From positions 565,691-629,690 of the forward strand of contig NC_026740.1 in the NCBI RefSeq assembly GCF_000210295.1: DNA of 64,000 nucleotides, in the 5' to 3' direction. Numbering within the stretch: the first letter of the stretch is position 1; every line of letters starts with the position of its first letter. Below are positions 43,050-53,989 of this stretch, in pieces. Below the pieces are notes generated by a model, which was given only the letters and a program-made list of their open reading frames with translations, searched no databases and was not told the origin of the DNA. Source of the DNA: Trypanosoma brucei gambiense DAL972 (lineage: Eukaryota > Euglenozoa > Kinetoplastea > Trypanosomatida > Trypanosomatidae). Both the position numbers and the translations under genes were made by a program.

Positions 43050-43366
43050 AAAGATAAAAAAAGAAACAACTGTTACCTAAACCTTTACTTCTGTAATACA
43101 CAATAATAATTATATATACATATACATACCCCCCCCCACATATATATATATATATATATACTTCCACATATTTATTTATTTACGTGTGTACAGCAATAAA
43201 CAAATATGTGTTGTATATATGCGTAGGTAATCGTAGGTAGCTTTATAAGCGTTTTCTCCACCAAGTGTTTGTGCAACTGAACACATGCTATTATTTAAAA
43301 GTAGAGAAAAAAAAACAGAAATCATAAAGGGAAGAAGAGATAAGATGGGGGAGAAGCTTAACATAA

Positions 43367-44497
43367 TCACTGCCCTAAAGAAGTTGCGCCGTATGGATTG
43401 TGTCTCACACTTCCCGTGTTACGGCGAGGTGCATTGGCCAATGGTCGAAGTAATGGCCCGCCAAACATTGAAGCACCAGCGCCCACATTTTCACATACCT
43501 GATGATGACTGAAGGATTGACATGTACGAGAAAAACTGTGTGGATGCTGTTGTTCCATTCCTGGTCCCATGTATGAATTACTGTAGGAAAGGCCATGGCC
43601 ATAATGTACGTGAGTCATGTCACCGTATGGAGGCCAATACGGGTAATTGGCAGCAGGAGGACAACTGTTGGCTTGAGGAGGAAAGAAACCAACACCGCCA
43701 TCATCGGCATAACGCCCTCCTCTTTGAGGGTAGCCGCCATTACACCAATCAGGCGCATTGGGGTCAAAACTTCGCTTTCTTGAGCACTGCGAATCACGAC
43801 TGCTGGTGCTTTGCATGAATGGAGGGGAACCAAAAGAACTGTTAGGCACTTGTCGTTTCCTTCCACTTCCCAATGGCGAGGCGGAAGCGGAAGTACGCGA
43901 GTGATGGAGACCAGATCCCGTGCTTGAGGCGTCCTCTCCAACAAAAGCTATTTCCCGGCAAATGTGCAGGAAACCGCATTCCTCACCGAAGCGACACAAT
44001 CCACGCCGGTGCTCACGACACACTTTTTCCCTCGGCAAATCCAAAGTACTGTCACCGCGCTCTGCGTACGCACTCCACAGGCAATTTGTTGAATTCATAC
44101 GGGGAAGAGTAATGGAGGTACCACCAACATTTACTTGTAAATTCAGCGGAAGTCCACTGGAGGTACACGGGGCGCCATGAAAGAAACAACACGTTGGTTG
44201 CTCAAGTGCCTCTTGCCGAAGTTTCTCCACCACTTCCGGATTGGCGTGAACTTGAAAACACCGCGAGCCCTGACGGCATCGGCCTTCCATGTAAAGTCTG
44301 CAAACACCAGGCACAAGTCCGTCATCATACATGGCATTTGTTGGCTCTACGGCGGAACCAGGAATGCGTAATTTTGTGCTAAGATGATCGAGAGCATCCA
44401 CATACGCTGGGGTGACGAAAGGTGAAGCCGTCATGACGTTGTGCTGAGACCCTAACGAATGAGGGGAATGAGTCACTGTGTTCATTGAGAAGGACAT
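43367..44497 (-). CDS. ZC3H18: CCCH zinc-finger RNA-binding protein, probably ZC3H18
   Basis: A 376-residue protein with two C-x7-C-x5-C-x3-H fingers: Cys66/Cys74/Cys80/His84 (CRLYMEGRCRQGSRC) and Cys160/Cys168/Cys174/His178 (CREHRRGLCRFGEEC). Between them lies a Cys/His cluster CCFFHGAPC (103-111). The C-terminal half is Ser, Gly, Tyr and His rich and probably disordered. Proteins of this type bind mRNA, usually in 3' UTRs, and control stability or translation, the main level of regulation in trypanosomes. I recall ZC3H18 of T. brucei as a near neighbour of GMP synthase and connected with life-cycle differentiation. The symbol is therefore inferred from context and memory; the family assignment is direct. 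The following 5.2-kb spacer suggests an exceptionally long 3' UTR. Confidence 0.8.
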   Translation of the reverse strand: MSFSMNTVTHSPHSLGSQHNVMTASPFVTPAYVDALDHLSTKLRIPGSAVEPTNAMYDDGLVPGVCRLYMEGRCRQGSRCFQVHANPEVVEKLRQEALEQPTCCFFHGAPCTSSGLPLNLQVNVGGTSITLPRMNSTNCLWSAYAERGDSTLDLPREKVCREHRRGLCRFGEECGFLHICREIAFVGEDASSTGSGLHHSRTSASASPLGSGRKRQVPNSSFGSPPFMQSTSSRDSQCSRKRSFDPNAPDWCNGGYPQRGGRYADDGGVGFFPPQANSCPPAANYPYWPPYGDMTHVHYGHGLSYSNSYMGPGMEQQHPHSFSRTCQSFSHHQVCENVGAGASMFGGPLLRPLANAPRRNTGSVRHNPYGATSLGQ

Positions 44498-46808
44498 GTT
44501 TCTTCTTGTTTTCCTGTTGAATGATGATTAGGAGAATATCGCTTTCTTCTTTTCTCTCTGTTTTGATTACCTCTCGCCGTGTTAGCTTCACCACCCCCCC
44601 CCCCTGACTTTTACTGTCGTCTGCCTAACTTTGCCTTTTCTTGGTTTCTCTCTCTCTCTCTCTTTTTTTTTAATATCCTCCTTTTCTTTTTTTTTTTACC
44701 GGACGTTTACGTACAATACACCTATATCAGTTGCCTCTAACCTCTGACTTGCTGATGTTAAATTACACTGACACCTATTTGAAAAAGTGAACGAAATAAG
44801 ATAACAATGTTTTGTATAGATTTCTCTTCTTGACCTTTTTCCTTATTTGTTGGAAAAGCCTACTATTTCTTTGCTTGTGCCTTTCTTATTTGATTCTTTT
44901 GTTTAACTTTCGTCCTTACAGTGTTCGGGTTTTTTTTTTGGTTCTCTTTGGTCCTACTTCACCTAACCGTTACGTATATGTAAACTTTTTCTTTGTCTTG
45001 CAATGGCTGCTGTTATCTGATTGAAAATAACAGTAACAATTATACGCCCACAGATTCCTCCCTTTCCCTTTTCCTGTAATCTTTTTCCTTTCCTTTTTTT
45101 TTTCACCTTCTGCGTAAATGTTTATTTGTATGGACCACAACTTCACTCCCTGAAGCTGACACACACTCACACAGTGAAAAACAAATACTATAAGAAATAA
45201 TAATAATAGTAATATCAAAAATAAACCAAACCCAATCCAATCAAACACAGAAGTAAAGAAATAGATAGATCAAAAAAAAAAAAGAGTATAGAGATATGGA
45301 GAAAAGCTTGTACAGGCACAAACAAACAAACACACGCGTGGAAGTTACTCTTCCCCTGTTTTTTTGTTTTAATTTTTGTTGTTTTAGTTTTTGTTGTCAC
45401 TTCAATTTTTTTTAAAAAAGAGTTTCTCTTTTTTTATCTCCCCCCACGCGAATGTGCTTTGATGTTGATGTCTGATGCCCTCACTATGCACTCTCTTCTT
45501 TTTTTTTCTTTTTCCTGTTCTTACTCGCTGTTAAAATTCTGTTTATCTTTTGTTGTTGTTGTTGTTTTTGCCTTGACTAAAAATTCCTATGATAATTTTT
45601 ATTGTATTATTATTATTATTGTCCACGCTTCACTACCGAATTTTACAAGAATAAACTAACACAAACACAAACGCAAGCGAGCGAGCAAACAAACAAACAA
45701 ACAAACAATCAACCAAAAGGGTAAGAAGTCTAAACGAATGGAAAGTAGTTGCACACAAACACAATAAAGTGGCTCTTAAAATCCTCCTCCTTTTCTTTTC
45801 TTTTTTTTTCCTTTCCTTAATTCTCCTATTGTTGAGTTAAACTTCACCTTTATATAAAATATGTAAGTAAAAAAGAAGAATAATAATAATAATAAAGGAA
45901 GTAATGAAGGAAATAACAGAGACGTAGGTGGAAGCAAATGGTAAGGAAAGATCCATTTCATTGGTTGCATTGATCAGATTCCGTTTAAGTGTGTGTGTGA
46001 GTGTGTGTGGAAGCATTTACAAAAATAAAATAAAAAGGGAAGGGGGAAGGAAAGGGAAGGAAAAAAAAGAAGAAGAAAAAAAAAATCCACACAATGCATT
46101 TCCTCAGAAGTAAAATCAAAAAAAAATGTTGCTAACTTGTCTCCTCCTTCACATATGCGTGTCTGTCTATTTCTGTGCTGTTCTCTCCCATATTCCTTTA
46201 AAGCGTGATCGAAAAGAACAAAACAATAAAAAAGATGAAGTGCAGTGACTCACAATTAACGAAAGTAACAAACGAAACAAAGATGAAGAAATTTTTTTTT
46301 AAAAAGAAAAATGCTGCACGCACAACGACACGAATAGAAAAGGAAAGAAAAGAAAAGGAAAACAAGCAGCTACAACACATACATGAGAGAAATTGCGTGG
46401 TGGAAATACATTTGGCACACTGCTCTCGCATAAAGTCACGGTTCGAATCACACACAAACACACAAACAATCTCCTTCTATAAATGAAGACAGAATTGCAC
46501 AAGACTGCCCTCTTAACTAAATCTTTTATTTTCCGTAGGTGGTGTGTGTGTGTTTGGAGGGGGGGGAGGGGAGGGCGTAGACAATTATCGCCTGCCACAC
46601 CAGCGGAACGCGCGCAGTTACAGTAGTGTAAAAGCATATGTATATATGTTTGTTTATATAAATATTGACATAGATGAGGAACAGAGGAAAGAAGGGGAAA
46701 CGACAAATAGAAATGCATATGCCGTCTACTCGTCTCACAAGAAAGCTTCTATGAACTTCCTCAGTGCGAAGTGCTGAAACTTGTAAGAAACATCATTTGT
46801 AACGTATG
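44498..46808. other. Intergenic, Tyr/Ser-rich gene to CCCH gene
   Basis: About 2.3 kb of AT-rich low-complexity DNA with homopolymer runs and short trinucleotide arrays. A tRNA-like B box at 46439-46448 was considered and rejected. No gene. Confidence 0.6.
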
Positions 46809-49800
46809 CTACACGCAAACAGGGCGTAATGGTCGGTTCATGTTTTCTGTAAAGGGAATTCCCTTCTTTCCCGCCACAATATCGGTGATGATGCCTTGGT
46901 CACCACCTGTAATGTTGTTGTGTGCGGCTACCACCTTCGTAGCGAGGATGAGAATTCTTTTATACTTCTGCCCTAAATTCTGAGGTTTGGGCCCCAACTT
47001 CCCCTTCATTACGCGTTTCCACAACCCCTGCAAGATATCCATGAGTTCGGAATCGGCGGCGACCATGAGGCAACATTGAACCTGTTGCTGACGCAACCAA
47101 CGAAGCGGATGGGAACCACCGTCACGGCCGCTAATGACTGCAGCGCACATGAGTGACATCAGTGAGACATGACGGTGTAAAGAGAGGCAGCGACTAGGAA
47201 GTGTTTTCAGATCCGGAACATCTTTCGAGCGTAACCGCTTAATTGTTACAGTCAGTGATTTTGCAGGCGGTCCCGCGGTTTTACGCCGCGGTGCGCAGAA
47301 ACCTCCAGACGCCTCAACCGGCTGCTTCAACGCCTCGTCCAATGGGGTGTAAGTGTAACAACTACCAGGACGAACAGGGAGTTTACCGCTTTTCAGTTTT
47401 CCACATGGCACAAGCACATGACCAACACAGTACGTGGTTGTCTCTCCAGATGCATCCACAATGTCATAACACGCTTCCACATAAAGGGAATCCTCAATTG
47501 CACCAGTGAAGAAGAGGCGGTCACTACTGCTCTTGCCAAACTTCCACTTAAACCCCCCTTTGTTTGCTTTCCCCACTGACACAGCTTGAAGAACCTCCGC
47601 AGTCATCCATTCGGAATCCTTTGATTTTCGTACACTCACTAGACAATAGCAGCGGGCATTCTCTGGCACCTTTTCAGTGATACGAAGTTTTTCTACTCCA
47701 ATTTCAAGATAGCATCCCTCCACACCTTTCTGTGTCCAAATGTTGGCGCTCACAGTGGTGTAAGAGTTGGCAGTAGATAAGAGTAAAGTGTTTAGTTCGT
47801 CATCTTTATCACCGTTTATCATAAATGGCGCCTTCGGTACAAGGTGTTTGGGCCGTATCGTATCGTGGAGGACGGCGTCATCGCCCTCACATAAGTACCG
47901 GTCACGTAGATTTGAGTTGTTGGCCAATAACTTCACATATTTTTTTGGATTAAAGACGGAACCAAAGGCCAGCTCGTAAAGAAATGACGTGGCATCTGTC
48001 ACTCCTTTTACCGTTGGGTTCAGCAGTTTTTCGACTAGCGGAGTGTACAAAACACGCAACTTCATCCCGGTACCCACAGTAACTACCATAATAGCGTGGC
48101 ACACATATAAAAATGCTTCGATACAACGAAGGAGTTGCACAGCCACCTTTCGTTCAGTGATACCTTTAGCCACAATAAATGATCCAACGAACACGTCACC
48201 CGATTCACCATTCCAGTACACTTTGTGATCGCCGTACTTCCACCCCTCTCCGCAGCATCGAACAGTGGTTTCATATGTCTGCGGTTGTATCCACCGTTTC
48301 TCGCCTTCGACATCATCTACGATGTTTTCAGTTGCTTCTTGAGGTTGATCCGCGACACAAAGAAGAATTTGGCCTTGAGAAACCTGAGGCCGCAGAAATA
48401 TTTTAAATTTCCCAACGGTTTGGGTTACTAAACCACAATACTCAAGGATTTCGAAGGCAATGCTTAGTGGGACTTCGCCCGAATAGAACTCGTCATACGC
48501 GACGAACATCGACATGACTTTCTCCGTGAGACACCTGCTACCGTAATACTCCAAGATTGTCCTTGCTTTTTCACGGGGCACCACCGTATCAACATCCTCA
48601 AGAATCTTATACCGCTCCTTGGCCTTCTCCACACCAACCGCCCTCAACGCAAACATCAAGCTTTTCCTAGTGAGATTCCTTGAGGGTATAACTGAGATTG
48701 GGGCTTCAACAATATCCGCTGGTGAGTTCGCCTCATCGGACGCAATCCTTTGCGAGTCAGATACTTTCCTTTCCTTCAAATCCTTAGCTGCTTCTACTTC
48801 GGTGTTCAGTACCTTCAGAACTCTGTTGCGTTCCATGGTTTCAACCTGTAACTCGGCAAGTTGGTCAAGAAACGATGATAAAGTGTCTTCCATTGAGCTG
48901 TTCGGAACTATGCAACCTCGTGGCAATGAGTGAAATCGGGGCTCTGCTTCGGACGGGGCGGCGAGCAAAATTGTTTTGCGTATCCTTGCGGGCGAGGGAA
49001 TCTCAGTGGACTCCGAACTTGTCACTCCGCCTTCCCCACTGAGTTCGATGCTGTAATCACCACTTTTTGAGGCGCTATAACTTTCCGATCCGGTGTAGCC
49101 GCTAGTAGTTGGCTTAATTAGTGATGTGGTGGTCTCAACAGTGCTTTTAGAATGCTGTTCGGCACCTTTCGGTTCTTCCACCGCCTTCTGGGTTTTTGTT
49201 GCGCTTTCCGAATAATCATAGGAGTAGTCGTATTCACTGTCGTAAGATGAACCTGTGTATCCCAATTCTGAGGAGCCAACCGATACTACGTTAGCATCTT
49301 GCTCTGGTTGTGGGGCTTTAACAACGTGTGATGGGGGTAGGGGGTGTTTCACCTCCGGCGAGCTCACACTGCCGTAAGAATAAGAATAAGAATAACTGTA
49401 CGAATCATCGTCTTGAACTCTTCCTCTGACAATCGGGCTTGCTGCCGGTGGAGTAGTGTGGGAGTGTGTTTCTGGCTTCGGGGGCTCCACGGGCCGTGCA
49501 GGTGCAGCAGCTTTCACTGTAGTAGTGTAATCTCCCCCAGAGCTGTAACTCTGTCCAGGCGTCCTCTGTGTGTAGCTATAACTTGAGTAGGAGCCAGTGT
49601 AGGAGCCTGAATGCGAACCATATGGTGAATAACTATAATAATCAGAACCACTGCCACTGAAGTTGTCAATTTTGAGCCCCTCTGTCGAGGTGGCCGGTGC
49701 CCGACCGAGCCGAGTCTTTGAAGGCATTTGTTGTGTTCTCGCTGCCTGGTACTTGTGTGCCATCCCAACTGGTTGCTGACTTCCCACATGTGGTTGTTGA

Positions 49801-50912
49801 ATATTTGCTGGCGGTTGCGAATGCACGGCGGGTGGTTGCTGATTTCCAACAGGCACCTGTTGAGCCCATGGAGACACCTGCTGAACTCCCATTTGTAAGT
49901 GAGGTTGAGCCATGGGAGGGTGCTGATGACCCACAACGGCTTGTTGGTACTTGGCATTTGCTGGTCGTTGCTGAACACTCGTATGCGTCTGTTGTTGATC
50001 CTCTTTTGGAATCTCTGGAGTCCGCAGTGACGGTCGCCGACTTCCTGTTGGTGGCTGCTGCCGAGATCTTGCAGACATTAACGGATCGTCCCCATGCCAC
50101 TGCTGAATATTTGCTGGCGGTTGCGAATGCACGGCGGGTGGTTGCTGATTTCCAACAGGCACCTGTTGAGCCCATGGAGACACCTGCTGAACTCCCATTT
50201 GCAAGTGAGGTTGAGCCATGGGAGGGTGCTGATGACCACTCGTTTGCGACGTTTGTTGGGTTATGGTTGGCATCTGCATGCTTCCGATAGGTGCTTTCGG
50301 TGCACTAATATTTGTTGTGGTTCCTGCCGCGGCGCGTTTCTTTTCACTGTCTAACTGGGCGGCACCTGCAACGTGACCGGAACGGGCGCTGGCAACGACA
50401 TTATGCCCCTCATCGGTGGAGTCGCTGTAACTATAGGAATAGCTCGAGTATGATCCGGTGTAAGACTCCGTTGAAACTCGTGCGGCGTTGTTGCCACGAG
50501 GCCCCTGCACACTTTTGGATGGCACTGGTTGCTGAGGTGCAACTGGAGCGCGAGGGGGATGTTGCGGTGCCGGTGGCTGAACCTGCAGTTGTGGCTGCAG
50601 CTGCACACTTTGGGTGTACGATTGTTGTTGTTGTTGTTGTTGTTGTTGTTCTCTCGCCGGTGGGGGCTGCGTTTTGGTGCCTGACGACTCTATGGTTTGG
50701 GAATATGATGACGATTCATTACTATTAGTCCTACTGGATTGTGTATAAGAGCCGTAGTAGCTATAGTCGTCCGAATAGTCGCTGTAGCTGTAACTCGAGC
50801 TTTCATCTGCCTGTGATGCGCGCTTGTTTCCTGCGGGACCGGGGCGAGTACCCGCATAGGGAACAACAGTCACATCCCCAAATGTAACACGCGCACGGTT
50901 CGTCCGCTCCAT
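46809..50912 (-). CDS. Large Tyr/Ser/Gln-rich low-complexity protein with structured C-terminal half
   Basis: A 1367-residue protein of unknown function. The first ~650 residues are of low complexity. They hold many SYSYS/YTGSYSSYSY motifs, a run of ten Gln (about residues 88-97), and Pro/Gln-rich stretches including two near-identical copies of a 45-residue segment. The composition resembles FUS-type prion-like domains that self-associate. The rest is ordinary globular sequence. LTRKSLMFALRAVGVEK to VAYDEFYSGEVPLSIAFEILEYCG looks like a degenerate EF-hand pair. A later segment (YLEIGVEKLRI to YCVGHVLVPCG) has a C2-like strand pattern. No membrane helix or signal peptide. It might scaffold a granule or cytoskeletal structure; this is inference. 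The ATG at 50912 is the frame's first. Confidence 0.8.
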   Translation of the reverse strand: MERTNRARVTFGDVTVVPYAGTRPGPAGNKRASQADESSSYSYSDYSDDYSYYGSYTQSSRTNSNESSSYSQTIESSGTKTQPPPAREQQQQQQQQQSYTQSVQLQPQLQVQPPAPQHPPRAPVAPQQPVPSKSVQGPRGNNAARVSTESYTGSYSSYSYSYSDSTDEGHNVVASARSGHVAGAAQLDSEKKRAAAGTTTNISAPKAPIGSMQMPTITQQTSQTSGHQHPPMAQPHLQMGVQQVSPWAQQVPVGNQQPPAVHSQPPANIQQWHGDDPLMSARSRQQPPTGSRRPSLRTPEIPKEDQQQTHTSVQQRPANAKYQQAVVGHQHPPMAQPHLQMGVQQVSPWAQQVPVGNQQPPAVHSQPPANIQQPHVGSQQPVGMAHKYQAARTQQMPSKTRLGRAPATSTEGLKIDNFSGSGSDYYSYSPYGSHSGSYTGSYSSYSYTQRTPGQSYSSGGDYTTTVKAAAPARPVEPPKPETHSHTTPPAASPIVRGRVQDDDSYSYSYSYSYGSVSSPEVKHPLPPSHVVKAPQPEQDANVVSVGSSELGYTGSSYDSEYDYSYDYSESATKTQKAVEEPKGAEQHSKSTVETTTSLIKPTTSGYTGSESYSASKSGDYSIELSGEGGVTSSESTEIPSPARIRKTILLAAPSEAEPRFHSLPRGCIVPNSSMEDTLSSFLDQLAELQVETMERNRVLKVLNTEVEAAKDLKERKVSDSQRIASDEANSPADIVEAPISVIPSRNLTRKSLMFALRAVGVEKAKERYKILEDVDTVVPREKARTILEYYGSRCLTEKVMSMFVAYDEFYSGEVPLSIAFEILEYCGLVTQTVGKFKIFLRPQVSQGQILLCVADQPQEATENIVDDVEGEKRWIQPQTYETTVRCCGEGWKYGDHKVYWNGESGDVFVGSFIVAKGITERKVAVQLLRCIEAFLYVCHAIMVVTVGTGMKLRVLYTPLVEKLLNPTVKGVTDATSFLYELAFGSVFNPKKYVKLLANNSNLRDRYLCEGDDAVLHDTIRPKHLVPKAPFMINGDKDDELNTLLLSTANSYTTVSANIWTQKGVEGCYLEIGVEKLRITEKVPENARCYCLVSVRKSKDSEWMTAEVLQAVSVGKANKGGFKWKFGKSSSDRLFFTGAIEDSLYVEACYDIVDASGETTTYCVGHVLVPCGKLKSGKLPVRPGSCYTYTPLDEALKQPVEASGGFCAPRRKTAGPPAKSLTVTIKRLRSKDVPDLKTLPSRCLSLHRHVSLMSLMCAAVISGRDGGSHPLRWLRQQQVQCCLMVAADSELMDILQGLWKRVMKGKLGPKPQNLGQKYKRILILATKVVAAHNNITGGDQGIITDIVAGKKGIPFTENMNRPLRPVCV
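49798..49932 (-). repeat. Internal coding repeat, copy B
   Basis: A 135-bp segment inside the Tyr/Ser-rich gene that matches 50104-50238 with only one difference seen. The 306-bp offset equals 102 codons, so the frame is kept. It encodes the HPPMAQPHLQMGVQQVSPW to SQPPANIQQ segment. Confidence 0.9.
50104..50238 (-). repeat. Internal coding repeat, copy A
   Basis: Partner of 49798-49932. The near identity at DNA level, including silent positions, points to a recent duplication or conversion. Confidence 0.9.
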
Positions 50913-53095
50913 TATTCGGTTTCTATGTTTTCTTTCCTCTCTGTTTCGAATACGACTGGTATTGGAAACAGGAACAAGTTATGCAACGTTAATACAGAAT
51001 CCCCCTGAGTCTACTATATATATATATATATATATTTATATATCCGACCGTCCCAGTTGATCTATGCGCTAAGGCACTTCCCTCTATGCTCCACCCTGAA
51101 CGGAATGTCAAGGAGGCTTTTATGTCAAGCGTCCCTTCTAACGAGTAACCCACGATGTGGTGGTAAAATGGGGTCTATGTTTTCTCTTCGCAGCGTTCCT
51201 AATAATAGTGCCGCTAAATCTATACAACAAAACACATGAGGATGTTAAGAGAGAAACATATGCGTTAAAAAAAAAAAAAAGAAGCATTATACAGCCACAA
51301 AACAACAACATGGTACATCTTTCTCTCTCTCAAGCTGTCGTACCATATCCCTCCCGTCTCCTCTCTATTTACCAAGAACCGATACAACCATTCTCCTTAC
51401 TTTCTCTCCTACACTTTATTCTTAATATATTATTTACTTATTTTTTTTAGGGGACGAGTGTGGAAAAGAGAGGTGACAATACATATCACTTCGCAAAGGA
51501 GGATGGTAGTTAAGAACCTTCCAACAAAGCCTCCTTCCCGGTTTGTCATTAACTCTCTTGCTAATCCATTTTTTTTTTTCATTTTTACCGCCATCAACTT
51601 TGCGATTTTTTTTACTACTCAGTTCTCCTTCTTCTTTTTTTTTGCGTGTTTCTTTTCCTTCCTTATTCATCCTCTCTCTTTTTATTCTTTAAGTATTCAC
51701 CTTTGCGAAGTATTTACTCCTTCCCTTCTCTACCACCTTTTTTACATATATCGTTTACCCCTCTTCGTTATGTTTATTCTTGAATACAAGTAAGCAGAAC
51801 ATAAACAAAATAAAAAAACTGAACCACTGTTAACACATTCGACATGTAACAGTAGAAACCCACAACTGCAACTTATTCCCTCCCTCCCCCCCTTCCCTTC
51901 TGCTCTTATTATTATTATTATTTTTTTCTTTACTGGTGTTGGTGTCATAAATTGAAGTGGCAACAAAACTATAATAAGTAAAATAATAAAGACTAAGTAT
52001 CCACATATAATTTAATCATTTTATTTTTGTATCTTTCATTTTTTTTAAATCCAATACGTCTCCCCCATCCCACCCTTCTTCCTTCTCTTCTTTAATATTT
52101 CCATTAAAAAGAGGTTCGAAAAAAAAAAAAGAGTAGGGAAATGGGAGGAAAAGTTGAATGAAAGAAATGTTACAGCGTAACCAAACAACCGAGTTGGGTC
52201 AACAAGGAGGAGGGAGAGAAACAGTAAAAAAAAAAAAAGAAAAAAGAAAAAAAGAAACAAAAAAAATTAACCACTACATTACCAGCAGCGGTAACACCTA
52301 CCTCGCTTTGCAAGTTATAGGAAATTCACCTGCAGAAAACGAGAAATAATCGAGCACAATACACACTCACACACGCACATTCGAAGGTAAATATAAATAA
52401 ATTTGTACCTAAATATATTCAAGAAAAAATGTTTTCGTTCCGTAAGTAAGGGAAGTGTTCGGAAAATAGGTAAGAACGCCTATGGGACACGGACCACACG
52501 GTGGAAATAGTAATATTGATAGTAACAATGATGAAATGTATTGCTATCATCATGATATAACTTCTTCTTTACGGTGAGGTACATGTGTGTGCGCGTGCCA
52601 CGTATACACTTCACTTGCACCAGTACGTACATCCACCGCCAAAAAAAAAAAAAGAGCAACAATAAATTTTTGGTCCATCAACATGACCTATAAATGAATA
52701 AAACTCCTCTTTTTTTTTTCTTCCCCCCCCCAACATATGATTTTTTTTTGTACGGCTAACGCAGTCACTAACCACTTTCAAATACCTGCAAGGAGGGAAA
52801 TTAAAAATAAATGAATCAGCGCCAGTATGTCTGCTTACACGGTTACGGCACACATAAACAAAAACCAAAAGCAAAACAAACAAGTTATAACTCCACTAAA
52901 ATGCTATTTCCGCCCTCCCATCATCCCTTTACTCTTTCTCTTGTCTAGTGCGATTTCACTACTCTTCGGTTGTGTTATGATTATTTTTATTTTATTTTAC
53001 TGTCCGTTGCACAATCCATTCTATTCAATATTTCCCTTTTGATGGTGTTGTTTCTCTTCCGCCTTGTTGGGAATGATTGTCCCACTCCGTATAGC
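50913..53095. other. Intergenic, 297-residue gene to Tyr/Ser-rich gene
   Basis: About 2.2 kb. A TA tract at about 51014-51034 lies 100 bp upstream of the Tyr/Ser-rich gene's ATG. The rest is T-rich and A-rich low-complexity DNA. No gene. Confidence 0.6.
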
Positions 53096-53989
53096 TCACG
53101 CTGCAACCTTCTGCTCGTCTTGTACATCATCTCTGTCATCAGATGTGTATTGTTTTACCTCCGCTACAAAGGCAGCTGCAGCCGATGCCACACGTTCCCC
53201 AACCACAGGGACGTGTTGCACTAGTGAAGGATTAATACAATTCCAAAGTGAAGCATCAAGTCGCATGCATGTTGACCCCTGTATGTATCGCACTGTGGAA
53301 TTTACACGGTTTACTTTGCACATCTCAACGGTTATCACCCTTGAGAGTACCACCACACATGCGGTTGCCTGCGCTAGCGCTGTTACGAATAGTTGTAAAT
53401 CGCGCTCTCCAACGGCTTTCATCCCAGTACGTTGCACCTCTGCCACACGCGGTTTGCTAGCCTCAAAGAAGTTGAAGAGTTTCCCGCGGATGGACTTCAT
53501 CGTCTCGACGTACGACTTTGCCCGCTCCCGCAATTCACCACCCGTTTGAGCCACACACCTCGTTGACTTCTCTGCAACACTTCTGGCGCTGTTCACAGTT
53601 GACCTCGCGGTTGCGGCACACATTTCCATCGGTTTACGGCAGTGAGGGACAGTTTTTGCTGCAACTTCCATTGCTGTGTGTTGATAAGCCCTGGCCCCAT
53701 CCACCACTTGTTTCCCTTTCGCCACACACCCACTTGCCACCGCACGGATGTTTGAGCTCTCGAGTACATCCTTCACCAGTTGTTTGCTTTCTGTGGCAAG
53801 CTTTCGAGCCTTTTCTGATGTTGCACGAACAGCGTCCCCCGCAGGAAGGCGAGACACAAACTCCTCCACGACACTGCCGATATTTTGAGAGTTCGCATCG
53901 GATTTATTTTCCTGCTGTTCCTGTTCCTGTTCCTGTTGCTGTTGCTGTGGCGCCTCCTGCACCTGCTCCCTCTCAGTTTTTTTCAGCAT
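53096..53989 (-). CDS. Helical protein with Gln/Glu-rich head and one hydrophobic segment, unknown
   Basis: A 297-residue protein starting at the first in-frame ATG; the frame opens five codons earlier with a GTG. Residues 1-30 are Gln/Glu-rich. From about residue 40 to 190 the sequence is a string of Ala/Lys/Ser/Thr/Val-rich amphipathic helices (SEKARKLATESKQLVKDVL; ARSTVNSARSVAEKS) somewhat like perilipin or apolipoprotein repeats that lie on lipid surfaces. LFVTALAQATACVVVLSRVI near residue 205-225 is hydrophobic enough to insert in or lie along a membrane. No known domain. A membrane or lipid-droplet association is possible but unproven. Confidence 0.75.
   Translation of the reverse strand: MLKKTEREQVQEAPQQQQQEQEQEQQENKSDANSQNIGSVVEEFVSRLPAGDAVRATSEKARKLATESKQLVKDVLESSNIRAVASGCVAKGKQVVDGARAYQHTAMEVAAKTVPHCRKPMEMCAATARSTVNSARSVAEKSTRCVAQTGGELRERAKSYVETMKSIRGKLFNFFEASKPRVAEVQRTGMKAVGERDLQLFVTALAQATACVVVLSRVITVEMCKVNRVNSTVRYIQGSTCMRLDASLWNCINPSLVQHVPVVGERVASAAAAFVAEVKQYTSDDRDDVQDEQKVAA

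Larger units (their letters stand above)
38205..43366. other. Longest intergenic region (about 5.2 kb)
   Basis: Lies between the CCCH gene's stop codon and DCC1, so most of it is probably a very long 3' UTR or untranslated polycistron. It is dominated by simple sequence: TA tracts at about 40067-40103, 41577-41606, 42298-42336 and 43138-43160, a palindrome at 39524-39543, a T8A8 palindrome at 39267-39282, and CA/TG runs. Open frames here consist of simple-sequence residues and are rejected. A balanced-composition island near 42959-43049 is listed separately. Confidence 0.65.

Noticed and set aside
46430..46455. GGTTCGAATC, resembling a tRNA B box
   Set aside because: The flanking bases do not form a T stem (only the closing pair matches) and no acceptor stem, D arm or anticodon arm can be built around it.
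49666..50354. Several overlapping 85-200-codon frames on both strands
   Set aside because: They are by-products of the repetitive Gln/Pro coding sequence of the Tyr/Ser-rich gene.
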